56,742 nucleotides of DNA, from the NCBI GenBank assembly GCA_947630115.1, contig CANRGG010000009.1, positions 1-56,742 of the forward strand. Direction: 5' to 3'. The notes under the pieces were generated by a model. The model had not been told where the DNA came from, made no database searches, and saw nothing but the letters and a program-made list of their open reading frames with translations. The stretch is from an uncultured Clostridia bacterium (lineage in GTDB: Bacteria; Bacillota; Clostridia; Christensenellales; Borkfalkiaceae). Made by a program: the position numbers and the translations under genes. Shown in pieces: positions 17,101-25,480 of this stretch. Positions within the stretch are counted from its first letter, which is position 1. The number at the start of each line of letters is the position of its first letter.

Positions 17101-17444
17101 GAGCCGACCGATAAGCCGGGTTCTGTCGTGTGCGGCCATTTATCTAATTCTGCCGTCGCCGGCAGACTTCAGCGTTATTCACGGCTCCGCTCGGACGGGC
17201 AGCCCTATATGAACGGAGCCCAAACTTGCATCGGACGGGGTTTACATGGCACGGGGCGTTACCGTCCCGTCGGTGAGCTCTTACCTCGCCTTTCCACCTT
17301 AACCGCAAAATACGGCTGTCTATTTCTGTTGCACTTTCCTTGAAGTCGCCTTCACCTGACGTTATCAGGCGTCCTGCCCTGCGATGCCCGGACTTTCCTC
17401 ATCGCGCCTTGCGGCGCGCCGCGGCCGCATAGTCTGCTCGGATC
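17101..17444 (-). ncRNA. rnpB: RNase P RNA (bacterial class A)
   Basis: Read on the minus strand, the universally conserved 5' core GATGAGGAAAGTCCGGGC and the 3' core ACAGAACCCGGCTTATCGG are both present at the right distance. Between them lie the expected J-regions and a closing helix (GGCTC at the end). This ribozyme matures tRNA 5' ends. TATAAT at 17456-17451 lies seven bases before the predicted 5' end. Ends are accurate to a few bases. Confidence 0.95.
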
Positions 17445-17528
17445 GCTTTCATTATAGCATATTTTTCGGAAATTTCCACTTGATTTTTGAAGTTTTTCGC
17501 CGATTTTGCGCCGTTTTCTGACAAATTT

Positions 17529-18176
17529 TCAGTTTTTGAGCGCCTCACGCATTTTATCGACGGCGGAAATGCGGTTCTCGCAGCCCGTTTTGACGTAGAT
17601 CGCGGAGATATAATTGCGCGAAGTCCCGTCGGTGAGTTTGAGCGCCGAGGCAATCTGCTTGTTCGTGAAGCCCTCGCAGAGCATGAGCGCGATCTCCACC
17701 TCGCGGTCGGAAAAGCCGAAGGCGCGTTTGAGCTTGATCTCCCGGTCGCTCGAGACCATCCGGGCGGCGTCGGCGATCCGGCGGGCGATCTTGGCGGGCA
17801 GAATGGTATCCCCCGCATAGGCGTTTTTGACGGCGTCGATGAGCGCCGCCGAGGAAGTGTCTTTCAGAAGATATCCGCTCGCGCCGTTGTTGATCGCCCC
17901 GAGGATATAGTCGCTGTCGTCGAACGTCGTCAGAACGAGCACCTTCACGTCGGGAAGATCACGCTTGATCTCGCTCGTTGCGATCACCCCGTTCATGTTC
18001 GGCATGCGGATGTCCATGAGCACGACGTCGGGCAGCAGTTTTTTGGTGAGTTCCACCGCCTCGAACCCGTCGTGGGCGATCCCGACGACCTCGATCTCCG
18101 GGCTCGTCGAAAGGACGCTTTTGATCCCGTCCGCGAGGATCGCCTGGTCGTCTGCCAAAAGCACTTTGATCTTCAT
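17529..18176 (-). CDS. NarL/LuxR-family response regulator
   Basis: The 215-aa response regulator has a receiver domain with acidic pocket Asp9/Asp10 and phosphoacceptor Asp55 (VVLMDIRMPNMNG), plus Lys in GYLLKDTS. The C-terminal LuxR-type HTH reads FSDREVEIALMLCEGFTNKQIA. Its start overlaps the kinase stop codon by four bases, so the two are a translationally coupled pair. Targets are not visible. A LiaR/DesR-like envelope-stress role would be typical for this subfamily, but is only inference. Confidence 0.93.
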   Translation of the reverse strand: MKIKVLLADDQAILADGIKSVLSTSPEIEVVGIAHDGFEAVELTKKLLPDVVLMDIRMPNMNGVIATSEIKRDLPDVKVLVLTTFDDSDYILGAINNGASGYLLKDTSSAALIDAVKNAYAGDTILPAKIARRIADAARMVSSDREIKLKRAFGFSDREVEIALMLCEGFTNKQIASALKLTDGTSRNYISAIYVKTGCENRISAVDKMREALKN

Positions 18177-19444
18177 TTTGATTCCTCCTTGCCGCGGATC
18201 TTGGCGATCTCGTCGGCGGGAAGGGTCATGTTGATCTCAAACCCCTCCGACGGCTCGGTCTCGAACCAGACCGTCCCCCCAAGATCGGACGCGCGCTTGT
18301 GCATTCCCGAAAGCCCGAAGCCCTCTTTGAGCTCGGACAGCCGCATTCCCTTGCCGTTGTCGGAAAGATGGAAGGAAACGATCGAATTTTCCTCTTTGAG
18401 CTCGAACCAGAAGGCGGTCGCCCCGCCGTGGCGCATGCCGTTCGAGATCCCCTCTTTGAGGGTGTTGCAGACGAAGCGCGATTTCGTCTCGCCGAGGGAA
18501 ACGTCGTCGATGAAATAGCGCACCGTCACCCCCGTCCCGTCCGAGGATTCGTGCACGATCCGAAGGAGCATGTCGCGCAGAGATCGCCGCTCCTCCGCGC
18601 CCGAAAGAAGATGAACGCTCTCGCGCAGCTCCTCCAAGGCGTGCTTCGCCTGCAAATTCGCGCTCGTGATCTTGCGCTTGGCGTCCTCGGGATCCTTGTC
18701 GATGACGAGCTTCGCCGCCTCCGTCTGCATGATGACCGTCGTGATGGAATGCCCCGCGGTGTCGTGGATGTCCTTGGCGATGCGCTGCCGCTCTTCGAGC
18801 ACGGTCACCGCCTGCAATTCGTTGTAGGCCTCCCGCAGTTTGCGGTTGGATTCGTTCAGTTCTTCGAGGGTCTTTTCGATCTCCTCGTTCTTGCGGTAGA
18901 TGAGCAACATCAGATTGAGCACCAAGAAGTGCAGAACGAAGATGATGAGGTCGTTAAAGGAGTTGGAGAGGATCCATAGAACGTCGACGCTCTCGTTTTT
19001 GAGCCCCCGCGCAACGCCCGACATGATGAGGAAGAGCACGACGCTCGACACACCCATGACGATACTCGATTTGAAATTGTCCTGCGTGAGATAAAATTCG
19101 GAGAGAATGATGACGTACTGCGTGGAGATGAGCGTACCGTCCGTAAAATAGGTGATGACGAGGAGCAAGAGGCTGTCGATCACATAGCAGACGATCTTAT
19201 GCGCCCATTTCCGGAGCGCCCACATCTTGACGGCGTTCTCGGCGAGGAGCAGCCCCTCCGCCGCCAAAATGACGAGCACGCCGTACGGCCGTTGCGATTC
19301 GCGGTTTGCGACGACGACAATGATCGCGACGACCGCCAAAAGGCTGAAAACGATGGTCTTTCGGAAGCGGAGCACCGTTCCGATCGACTTGGAGAAGAGG
19401 CTCTGTTCCCCTTCCGCTCTGAGATCCGCGCCGCGCTTGCTCAT
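18173..19444 (-). CDS. NarL-type sensor histidine kinase
   Basis: The 423-aa kinase has about five to six membrane helices in residues 30-185, little extracytoplasmic sequence, a coiled coil (about 185-215), a HisKA_3 dimerisation helix with His227 (RIAKDIHDTAGHSI) and a HATPase domain (LKEGISNGMRHGGATAF, DNGKGM, GFGLSGMHKR). It phosphorylates the response regulator encoded directly downstream. Its ATG overlaps the radC stop by four bases and its own stop overlaps the regulator start, making a three-gene coupled operon. Confidence 0.93.
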   Translation of the reverse strand: MSKRGADLRAEGEQSLFSKSIGTVLRFRKTIVFSLLAVVAIIVVVANRESQRPYGVLVILAAEGLLLAENAVKMWALRKWAHKIVCYVIDSLLLLVITYFTDGTLISTQYVIILSEFYLTQDNFKSSIVMGVSSVVLFLIMSGVARGLKNESVDVLWILSNSFNDLIIFVLHFLVLNLMLLIYRKNEEIEKTLEELNESNRKLREAYNELQAVTVLEERQRIAKDIHDTAGHSITTVIMQTEAAKLVIDKDPEDAKRKITSANLQAKHALEELRESVHLLSGAEERRSLRDMLLRIVHESSDGTGVTVRYFIDDVSLGETKSRFVCNTLKEGISNGMRHGGATAFWFELKEENSIVSFHLSDNGKGMRLSELKEGFGLSGMHKRASDLGGTVWFETEPSEGFEINMTLPADEIAKIRGKEESK

Positions 19445-20163
19445 AAGGTAGCCGAAAAGGCGGAGGCGTCGTACCGGCGGCGGAACTCCTCCATCCTTCC
19501 TTCCAGAAAATAGCTGTAGATCCCCGTCGGGCTCACAATATAGTGATCCAGCAACGGGACGTTGAAAAAGCTCAGCTGCATGACGAGCAGTTTCGTGAAC
19601 CGATCGTCCTCCGCCGAGGGGTAATAGTTGTTGACGAGATGGTTATGGACGAGGATCACCTGCGGCGGGTCGAAATCGGCGAGGAACTTCGCGATCTCCC
19701 GGGCGGGAATGGACACGCGGTCCGCCTGCTGGGAAGTGAAACGCTTGCAGATCGTGACATCCCCGTTTTTCTTGACGCCGTACAGCTCCGCGTACTCCTG
19801 CCGCGCGGGGGCGAAGCGTGCCCGCAGATAGCCCGAAAATTTTTCGAAACTGAGCGCGGACGGAATGTCCTTTTCCCGGTAGACAAGGAGTCTTTCCAAA
19901 ATCTTTCCGATGAGGCAGATCTCTTCCGCCGTCTTTTTCCCGATCCCCCCGACGCTCGAAAGCTGCTTGGGGTCGGCGCGGAACACGGCGGGCAGGCTCC
20001 CGAAAGCGGCGAGCAGTTCATGCCCCGTCTCGTTGGTGTCGGCGCGCGGGATAAAGGAATAGAGAAGGATCTCCAAAAGCTCGTGATCCTTCAATTCCTC
20101 TCCCCTTTCCAGCCGCTCGAGCATTCTCTGCCGGTGTCCCGAGTGGACGCATTCGTGATCCAT
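19441..20163 (-). CDS. radC: RadC-family JAB-domain protein
   Basis: The 240-aa protein has an N-terminal helix-hairpin-helix region (GHRQRMLERLERGE, then SSVGGIGKKTAEEI) and a C-terminal MPN/JAMM domain whose metal motif reads ILVHNHLVNNYYPSAEDDRF (H-x-H...S..D). RadC proteins are associated with recombination or DNA metabolism, and the exact activity is unsettled. I chose ATG 20163. A TTG at 20190, 11 bases after AGGAGA, is an equally plausible start adding nine residues. It is the first gene of the operon with the two-component pair. Confidence 0.88.
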   Translation of the reverse strand: MDHECVHSGHRQRMLERLERGEELKDHELLEILLYSFIPRADTNETGHELLAAFGSLPAVFRADPKQLSSVGGIGKKTAEEICLIGKILERLLVYREKDIPSALSFEKFSGYLRARFAPARQEYAELYGVKKNGDVTICKRFTSQQADRVSIPAREIAKFLADFDPPQVILVHNHLVNNYYPSAEDDRFTKLLVMQLSFFNVPLLDHYIVSPTGIYSYFLEGRMEEFRRRYDASAFSATL

Positions 20164-20229
20164 AAGGTTTTCCCCGTGAAATAAGGTCAAAAGCGGGCGC
20201 TTCTCCTTTTCGGAAAATCCCGCAAAGTT

Positions 20230-20258
20230 ATTATAACATAAACCTTCCGCGATTGCAA
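20230..20258 (-). promoter_or_regulatory. Promoter of the radC-kinase-regulator operon
   Basis: TTGCAA (20258-20253), 17-base spacer and TATAAT (20235-20230) on the minus strand. Confidence 0.7.
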
Positions 20259-20394
20259 GCAAATCGCCGGAATGAAAAATTTATGTGAAAGAAGAAATCG
20301 TCTATTTTTCATGGAGAAGTTCTTGACTTTTATAATCCATTATGATAGAATAGGCAAGATTGGAAACTATGCGGTTTCGAAGGAGACAAAAAAT

Positions 20395-21663
20395 ATGATG
20401 AACTACTTTGAAGAAGCGGTAAAGAGCATCTGCGAGAGCGTAAAATTCGATTCCTCGCTCGGCAAGCACACCTCCAAGACGCCGTTCGGCAAAGGCGCGG
20501 CGGACTGTCTGAACCATTTTCTCGAACTTGCCCAATCGCTCGGCTTCGAAACGAATAACTATGATAACTATGTCGGCGAAGTGCTGTTCGGATCGGGAGA
20601 AGAATTCGCGATCCTCTGCCACCTCGACGTCGTTCCGGCCGGCGACGGCTGGACAAAGGACCCCTTCGGCGGAGAGATCGCCGACGGGCAGATCTGGGGG
20701 CGCGGCACCCTCGACGACAAGGGCCCCGCGATCTGCACCCTCTATGCGCTCAAAGCGCTCAAAGACAAGGGCTTTCGCCCCTCCAAAAAGATCAAGCTCA
20801 TCGTCGGTTGCAACGAAGAGAGCGGCTGGGGCTGTATCGAGCACTACAACCAGTGCGCGGACATGCCCGAGACGGGCTTCTCCCCCGACGCCGACTTCCC
20901 CGTCATCTATGCGGAAAAGGGAATTCTGCAGTTGAGACTGCACTTCCCGATCAGCCGCGCCCCCTTCCTTCATCTCGAGGGCGGGCAGCAGGCGAACATG
21001 GTCTGCGATTTCTGCGAGGCGACGCCGAGATCTCTCACCATGAACAAGGCGCGGGAGCTGGGGCTTACCGTCGAGAAAAAGCGGGTCATCGCCTACGGCA
21101 AGAGCGCCCACGGCTCGACGCCCGAACTCGGCGAAAACGCGATCCTGCCCGTTCTGAGATTCTTCGAGGGCAAGAGCGACGTCATCAAGCGTATCATCCA
21201 ATGCCTGTTCGAGGACTGCTACGGGCTCAAAGAGCTCGAGGATGAGACGGGCAAGCTCACGATGTCGCCCAACATCATCAAATACCGCAAAAACCAGATC
21301 CTCGTGCAGGTGGACATCCGCTATCCCGCGACGATCCCGCTCGACACCGTCCTCAAAAAGGTCGCGCAGTTCGGCGTCGTCTATGAGACGGTGCACTTCC
21401 AGAAGCCCCTCTTCCATGACAAAAACAGCGAGCTGATCCGCACTCTGCTCTCCACCTATGAGGAATGCACGGGCCAAAAGGCGGAGCCCATCGCGATCGG
21501 CGGCGGCACCTATGCGCGCGCCCTCAAAAACGGCGTCGGCTTCGGCCCCGAAATGCCCGGGGACGTCCCCTGCATCCACATGGCGGACGAGCACATCTCC
21601 CTCGATCGGGTCCGGCTGCTGCTCGACATCTATGAAAAGGCGATCGAACGGCTGACCAAATGA
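20395..21663 (+). CDS. M20-family dipeptidase (PepV/Sapep-like)
   Basis: The 422-aa di-zinc aminopeptidase of the M20A type shows CHLDVVPAGDGWTKDPF (metal His-x-Asp), GRGTLDDKGPA (bridging Asp), CNEESGWG (catalytic Glu-Glu) and DADFPVIYAEKG. The lid/dimer domain follows, then GGGTYARAL and a C-terminal His (CIHMADE). It should hydrolyse dipeptides in the cytosol and feed amino-acid catabolism, in keeping with alanine dehydrogenase downstream. GGAGA lies eight bases before ATG 20395. It has its own terminator. Confidence 0.92.
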   Translation: MMNYFEEAVKSICESVKFDSSLGKHTSKTPFGKGAADCLNHFLELAQSLGFETNNYDNYVGEVLFGSGEEFAILCHLDVVPAGDGWTKDPFGGEIADGQIWGRGTLDDKGPAICTLYALKALKDKGFRPSKKIKLIVGCNEESGWGCIEHYNQCADMPETGFSPDADFPVIYAEKGILQLRLHFPISRAPFLHLEGGQQANMVCDFCEATPRSLTMNKARELGLTVEKKRVIAYGKSAHGSTPELGENAILPVLRFFEGKSDVIKRIIQCLFEDCYGLKELEDETGKLTMSPNIIKYRKNQILVQVDIRYPATIPLDTVLKKVAQFGVVYETVHFQKPLFHDKNSELIRTLLSTYEECTGQKAEPIAIGGGTYARALKNGVGFGPEMPGDVPCIHMADEHISLDRVRLLLDIYEKAIERLTK

Positions 21664-21702
21664 CCGGAAGGGACGGCTCTTCCCGATTCATCAAAAAGAT
21701 TT

Positions 21703-21733
21703 GCCGCGCGGAGGTGACCCGCGCGGCTTTTTC
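21703..21733 (+). terminator. Terminator of the dipeptidase gene
   Basis: GCCGCGCGG and CCGCGCGGC form a 9-bp stem followed by TTTTTTCATTTTTC. Confidence 0.9.
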
Positions 21734-21775
21734 ATTTTTCTTTGACGAAATTTTTTTCAAGGCCCGCTTTTTTTG

Positions 21776-21804
21776 TTTACAAGCCAAACAATTCGTGCTA
21801 AAAT
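21776..21804 (+). promoter_or_regulatory. Promoter of ald
   Basis: TTTACA (21776-21781), 17 bases, TAAAAT (21799-21804), about 36 bases before the start codon. Confidence 0.7.
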
Positions 21805-21840
21805 ATAAGAAATTTTTTTCCAAAAGGAGAACTTTGAAAA

Positions 21841-22956
21841 ATGAAAATCGGTGTGCCTATCGAAATTAAGAAGCACGAGTACCGCGTCGGTCTCGCGCCT
21901 CATCACGCAGCCGCTTATGTGAAAGCGGGACATGAAGTGTATATTCAGGACGGCGCGGGCGTCGGTTCCGGATATGACAATGCGGCATATATTGCAGTCG
22001 GGTGCAAGATCCTCCCCACGATCGAGGACGTGTATCAAACGGCGGACATGATCATCAAGGTCAAGGAGCCGCTTGAGCCCGAATATAAGCTCATGCGCAA
22101 GGGACAGGTGCTCTACACCTACTTCCATCTCGCGGCAGACCGCAAGCTGACCGAGGCTGTGCTCGAAAGAGAGTGCGTCGCGATCGCTTACGAGACGATC
22201 AAAGATCAGAACGGGCAGCTTCCCTGCCTGAAACCCATGAGTGAGATCGCAGGCCGTCTCTCCGTTCAGGAGGGCGCGAAGTATCTCGAGCGTCCGTTTG
22301 GCGGCAGAGGGATCCTTCTCGGCGGCGTGACGGGCGTACTTCCCGCAAACGTGCTCGTGCTCGGCGGCGCGGGCGTCGTGGGACGCAATGCGGTCGCTAT
22401 GGCGGTCGGACTTCATGCAAACGTCACCGCGGTTGACGTCAACCTCAACTCCCTCTTTGAAATGGACGCGCACTATGCGGGCAGAGTCAAGACCCTTTAC
22501 AGCACCGAGGGCGCCGTTGCGGAGGAGATCGCAAAGGCAGATCTCGTCATCGGCGCGACCCTGATCCCCGGCGCGGCGACCCCGCAGCTCATTTTGAGAG
22601 AACATCTGCCCCTCATGAAGAAGGGCGCGGTCATCGTCGACGTTGCGATCGACCAGGGCGGCACCTGCCAGACCTCGCACGTCACCTATCACGACGCACC
22701 CGTGTTCGAGGAACAGGGCGTCATCCATTACTGTGTCGGCAACATGCCGGGCGCGGTTCCCTTCACCTCGACGCTTGCCCTCAACAACGCGACCTTGAAG
22801 TACGGCTTAAAGATCGCGGGCATGGGCTATCGCGAAGCGCTCAAAGCCGATCCCGGTCTTGCGCTCGGGCTCAACGCTCATCTCGGCACGCTGACCTGCA
22901 AGCCCGTCGGCGACTTCTGGAAGATCCCCGCAAAGGATCCCCTTTCCGTTCTGTAA
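21841..22956 (+). CDS. ald: Alanine dehydrogenase
   Basis: The 371-aa NAD-dependent enzyme interconverts alanine with pyruvate and ammonia. It begins MKIGVPIEIKKHEYRVGLAP, with the substrate Lys and Arg segment. VKEPLEPEY carries the catalytic Lys, YTYFHLAADR the catalytic His, and VLGGAGVVGRNAVAMA the Rossmann GxGxxG. DQGGTC and NMPGAVPFTST near the C-terminus are family-typical. AAGGAG lies at good spacing. In this window it forms, with glnA and gdhA, the ammonia-assimilation and alanine-catabolism set. In spore-formers Ald also supports sporulation. Confidence 0.97.
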   Translation: MKIGVPIEIKKHEYRVGLAPHHAAAYVKAGHEVYIQDGAGVGSGYDNAAYIAVGCKILPTIEDVYQTADMIIKVKEPLEPEYKLMRKGQVLYTYFHLAADRKLTEAVLERECVAIAYETIKDQNGQLPCLKPMSEIAGRLSVQEGAKYLERPFGGRGILLGGVTGVLPANVLVLGGAGVVGRNAVAMAVGLHANVTAVDVNLNSLFEMDAHYAGRVKTLYSTEGAVAEEIAKADLVIGATLIPGAATPQLILREHLPLMKKGAVIVDVAIDQGGTCQTSHVTYHDAPVFEEQGVIHYCVGNMPGAVPFTSTLALNNATLKYGLKIAGMGYREALKADPGLALGLNAHLGTLTCKPVGDFWKIPAKDPLSVL

Positions 22957-22980
22957 TTTCTTTTCCTTTTGCAATAGGAA

Positions 22981-23015
22981 GGGCAGCCGTTTCCGCGGTT
23001 GCCCTTTCCCTTTTT
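22981..23015 (+). terminator. Terminator of ald
   Basis: GGGCAGCCG (22981-22989) pairs with CGGTTGCCC (22996-23004) with one wobble, followed by TTTCCCTTTTTCC. Confidence 0.7.
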
Positions 23016-23019
23016 CCGC

Positions 23020-23048
23020 TTGCTTTCTTTCCCCGTTCCTGCTATAAT
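23020..23048 (+). promoter_or_regulatory. Promoter giving a leaderless tag transcript
   Basis: TTGCTT (23020-23025), 17 bases, TATAAT (23043-23048). Seven bases (CTTTTTT) separate the -10 box from ATG 23056, so no ribosome-binding site can be transcribed. Confidence 0.75.
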
Positions 23049-23055
23049 CTTTTTT

Positions 23056-23649
23056 ATGGAGACGCAAGATCTGCAAACGCCGAGACGGTGCTGTTTCGGT
23101 TCGGGCGCAAAAACATATCCTTTCGGCGAGAAATCGCTGCGCTATCACGACACGCGCTGGTGCAAGGCGGAACATCGGGACAGGGAGCTTTATGCCATGC
23201 TGGTGCTCGAGGGCATGCAGGCGGGCGTAAGCTGGGACCTGATCCTCGAAAAGGAGGAGAATTTTCGGAGGGCGTTCGACGAATTCGATCCTGCTCTCGT
23301 CGCCCGCTACGGCGAGGAGAAGATCGAAGCGCTTTTGCAGGACCGAGGCATTATCCGGAACCGCAGGAAGATCGAAGCGGCGATCCGAAACGCCAGAGCG
23401 TTTTTGAAAGTGCAGGAGGAATTCGGCAGTTTTGACGCGTTCATCTGGAGTTTTACGGGCGGCAGACAGATCGACCACCGCCTGCAAGAGGGAGCGGAGA
23501 TGCCGGCAAAGGACGCGCTTTCCGAGCGGGTGAGCGCGGAGCTGAAGCGGCGAGGTTTTTCATTTGTGGGGCCGACGATCGTCTACTCCTATCTTCAGGG
23601 GATCGGGGTGATCAACGATCATCTTGTTACCTGCGATTTTCGAAAATAA
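23056..23649 (+). CDS. tag: DNA-3-methyladenine glycosylase I
   Basis: The 197-aa base-excision-repair glycosylase removes 3-methyladenine. Landmarks match E. coli Tag: an N-terminal Cys (12 or 13) and His31 (RYHD) with His189 and Cys193 (NDHLVTC) form the structural zinc site. LEGMQAGVSW includes the base-recognition Glu52. QDRGIIRNRRKIEAAI forms the helix-hairpin-helix region, and FVGPTIVYSYLQGIGVINDH is the signature end. The start is set by the promoter: ATG 23056 is seven bases after the -10 box. An upstream frame start at 22999 would precede the promoter. Confidence 0.93.
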   Translation: METQDLQTPRRCCFGSGAKTYPFGEKSLRYHDTRWCKAEHRDRELYAMLVLEGMQAGVSWDLILEKEENFRRAFDEFDPALVARYGEEKIEALLQDRGIIRNRRKIEAAIRNARAFLKVQEEFGSFDAFIWSFTGGRQIDHRLQEGAEMPAKDALSERVSAELKRRGFSFVGPTIVYSYLQGIGVINDHLVTCDFRK

Positions 23650-23654
23650 AAGGT

Positions 23655-23985
23655 TATGTTTCGCTCAATTCTTTGCTGACGAAAAGAATTGAGCGAGGAA
23701 ACCTTCCTCGTGCATAAATTGGGTGGTTTCTCGAAAGCGCTTTGTCCGACAATGTGCGTGCGGTGGCGCGCCAACAGGGGCGTGCGGCGAAGAATTGTGA
23801 TTCTTCTTGCACCGCGGAGTTTTATGTTTCGCTGAATTCTTTGCTTGCGTAAAGAATTCAGCGGGGAAACCTTCCTCGTGCATAAATTGAGTTATTTCTC
23901 GAAAACGCTTTGTCCGACAACAAGCGTACCGTGGTTCGCAAATTGTGTCGTGCTGCGCAGGGAAACCCTGCTTGCACCGTGGGAT
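23655..23985 (-). repeat. Structured intergenic repeat array B (inverted relative to array A)
   Basis: Two units of the 165-base family lie in opposite orientation to 15501-15880. Hairpin 1 copies are 23661-23674/23683-23696 (14 bp; arms read CAATTCTTT/AAAGAATTG where array A has GAATTCTTT/AAAGAATTC; loop type TCGTCAGC) and 23830-23842/23851-23863 (13 bp; loop type ACGCAAGC). Hairpin 2 copies are GAAGAAT/ATTCTTC (23789-23806) and GCAGGG/CCCTGC (23957-23971). The conserved linker CTTTGTCCGACAA is present twice. No ORF is supported. Confidence 0.85.
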
Positions 23986-24066
23986 TTTAATTTTTTGAAA
24001 ATCTCAAACGGCGTAAGATTTTTTAGCTTAAATATTTTGACAAACTCGGAAAAAAGGAGAATGGCT

Positions 24067-24741
24067 ATGATCGATCCGGAGGCGATCTTCGAAGGCAAAC
24101 GCCCGGATACCAGAAAACTGCTCTCGAGCGGATTCGTGCAAAATGGCGAGAGCTTTGTGAAGGATTTTCCCATCTTTGAGGGACAATTCGTTGTGAAAAT
24201 CCTCTTTTCTGCAGACGGGAAAGCCGATTTCCGCGTCTTGGAACGGGAAACCGGGGATGAATATCTCCCCGCGCGCGTGCTCGGCGCGACGGGGCCGTTC
24301 GTGGGACCGATCCATGAAGCCTGCGAGAAAATTCTGACCGAGCTCTCCAACACCTGCTTTCTCTCCGATCGTTTCCGCGAGGGACAGGCGGAGCGGATCT
24401 TCGCCTGTTTTAAGGAAAAATTTTCCGCCGAGCCCGAATTTCTGTGGAGCAAACTGCCCGACTTTTGCGCGTTCCGGATCCCCGGCAAGCAAGCGTGGTT
24501 CGCGGTCGCAGGTAAGGTGGAAAAGAGCAGGTTTTCGCTTGCGGGAAGCGGCAAAGCGGACATTCTGAATTTGAAAAATACCCCCGAAAAGATCGCGGAA
24601 CGCCTTAAAACAGGACGGGCGTATCCCGCCTATCACATGAATAAAAAATATTGGTTCACGACGATCCTGGGCGGCACGGTTCCCGACGAGGAGATCGTCC
24701 CGCTGATCGGCGAGAGCCTACTCCTTGCGGGGAAAAAATAA
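24067..24741 (+). CDS. MmcQ/YjbR-family protein with N-terminal extension
   Basis: This 224-aa protein's C-terminal half (about residues 105-220) matches the YjbR fold: FRIPGKQAWFAVAGKVEK, LNLKNTPEKIAERL, and the hallmark YPAYHMNKKYWFTTILGG followed by PDEEIVPLIGESLLLA. YjbR has a double-wing DNA-binding-like fold with no settled function. The N-terminal part (GQFVVKILFSADGKADFRV) resembles a small beta-domain often fused to it. I chose ATG 24067, because AGGAG (24055-24059) sits seven bases before it. ATG 24061 would abut the Shine-Dalgarno. Confidence 0.85.
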   Translation: MIDPEAIFEGKRPDTRKLLSSGFVQNGESFVKDFPIFEGQFVVKILFSADGKADFRVLERETGDEYLPARVLGATGPFVGPIHEACEKILTELSNTCFLSDRFREGQAERIFACFKEKFSAEPEFLWSKLPDFCAFRIPGKQAWFAVAGKVEKSRFSLAGSGKADILNLKNTPEKIAERLKTGRAYPAYHMNKKYWFTTILGGTVPDEEIVPLIGESLLLAGKK

Positions 24742-24816
24742 ATGACGGCCCGTTCGGCCAATCCTCCCCTGCGAAGCTCTTTTTAAAAAATGTTACAACC
24801 GATTGCCTGAATATTG

Positions 24817-24845
24817 TTGAAAAATCCCGATGATTTTGTTATAAT
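24817..24845 (+). promoter_or_regulatory. Promoter of the AT-rich membrane protein gene
   Basis: TTGAAA (24817-24822), 17 bases, TATAAT (24840-24845); the start codon lies 36 bases further. Confidence 0.7.
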
Positions 24846-24881
24846 AATCTTATACGATGATTTAGGGAAGAAATCAATGCT

Positions 24882-25430
24882 ATGAACGAAATCAAAATAT
24901 CGTTCCAAAAGATATCAGCTATCTTATTTTCCGCATTGCTGCTGCTTGGCGTCATTGTTTGCTCTATTTGCGATATAGCAACATCGGGAACGTTTTCTTG
25001 GTCGCTTTATCCAATTACTGCAATTATTTTTGTATGGTTAGTATTTGTACCGTTTGTAAAATACGGAAGCAAAGGAATGCTCGGCTCTTTGGTTATCTTT
25101 AGTATTTTAATCATTCCATTCCTGTATGTCTTGAGTATCATCGTTGGAAATCATCTGATTCTGTCTATTGGAATTAGAATGTCGCTCTATTCAATTGCTT
25201 ATCTCTGGTGTGTCTATCTTATTTTTAGAAAATTAAAGAGAAGAAAAATAATCGCAGTTGCTATTTCTTTATTATTAACAATGCCCTTATGCATAATCAT
25301 AAATATCAGTCTTGCAAAAATTCTTTCCGTTTCGGCTTTTGATAAATGGGATTTATTGTCTTTTGCGATTATCGCCATGATTTCCACCGCACTGTTTATA
25401 ATAGACTATTATAGAATACACAAGAGTTAA
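24882..25430 (+). CDS. Multi-pass membrane protein, function unknown
   Basis: The 182-aa protein has six predicted membrane helices, among them ISAILFSALLLLGVIVCSI, ITAIIFVWLVFVPFV, LVIFSILIIPFLYVLSII and AVAISLLLTMPLCIII. Short Lys/Arg loops (FRKLKRRK) lie between them. No catalytic or transport motif is visible. The gene is strikingly AT-rich, with A/T-ending codons, compared with the GC-rich genes on both sides, so recent acquisition is likely. A good sigma-A promoter lies upstream, and a bidirectional terminator follows about 55 bases downstream. Confidence 0.75.
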   Translation: MNEIKISFQKISAILFSALLLLGVIVCSICDIATSGTFSWSLYPITAIIFVWLVFVPFVKYGSKGMLGSLVIFSILIIPFLYVLSIIVGNHLILSIGIRMSLYSIAYLWCVYLIFRKLKRRKIIAVAISLLLTMPLCIIINISLAKILSVSAFDKWDLLSFAIIAMISTALFIIDYYRIHKS

Positions 25431-25480
25431 AAGCGATTTGACGATCCCGGAGCGTCTGTTTTCATTTATGTAAGCAGAAA

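Noticed and set aside
15887-23650. Segment between the two repeat arrays as a mobile element
   Set aside because: It holds housekeeping genes such as rnpB, ald and tag and has no transposase. An invertible segment is the more that can be said.
23845-24060. N-terminal extension of the YjbR protein into array B
   Set aside because: The frame is open only because it crosses the repeat. A good Shine-Dalgarno sets the start at 24067.
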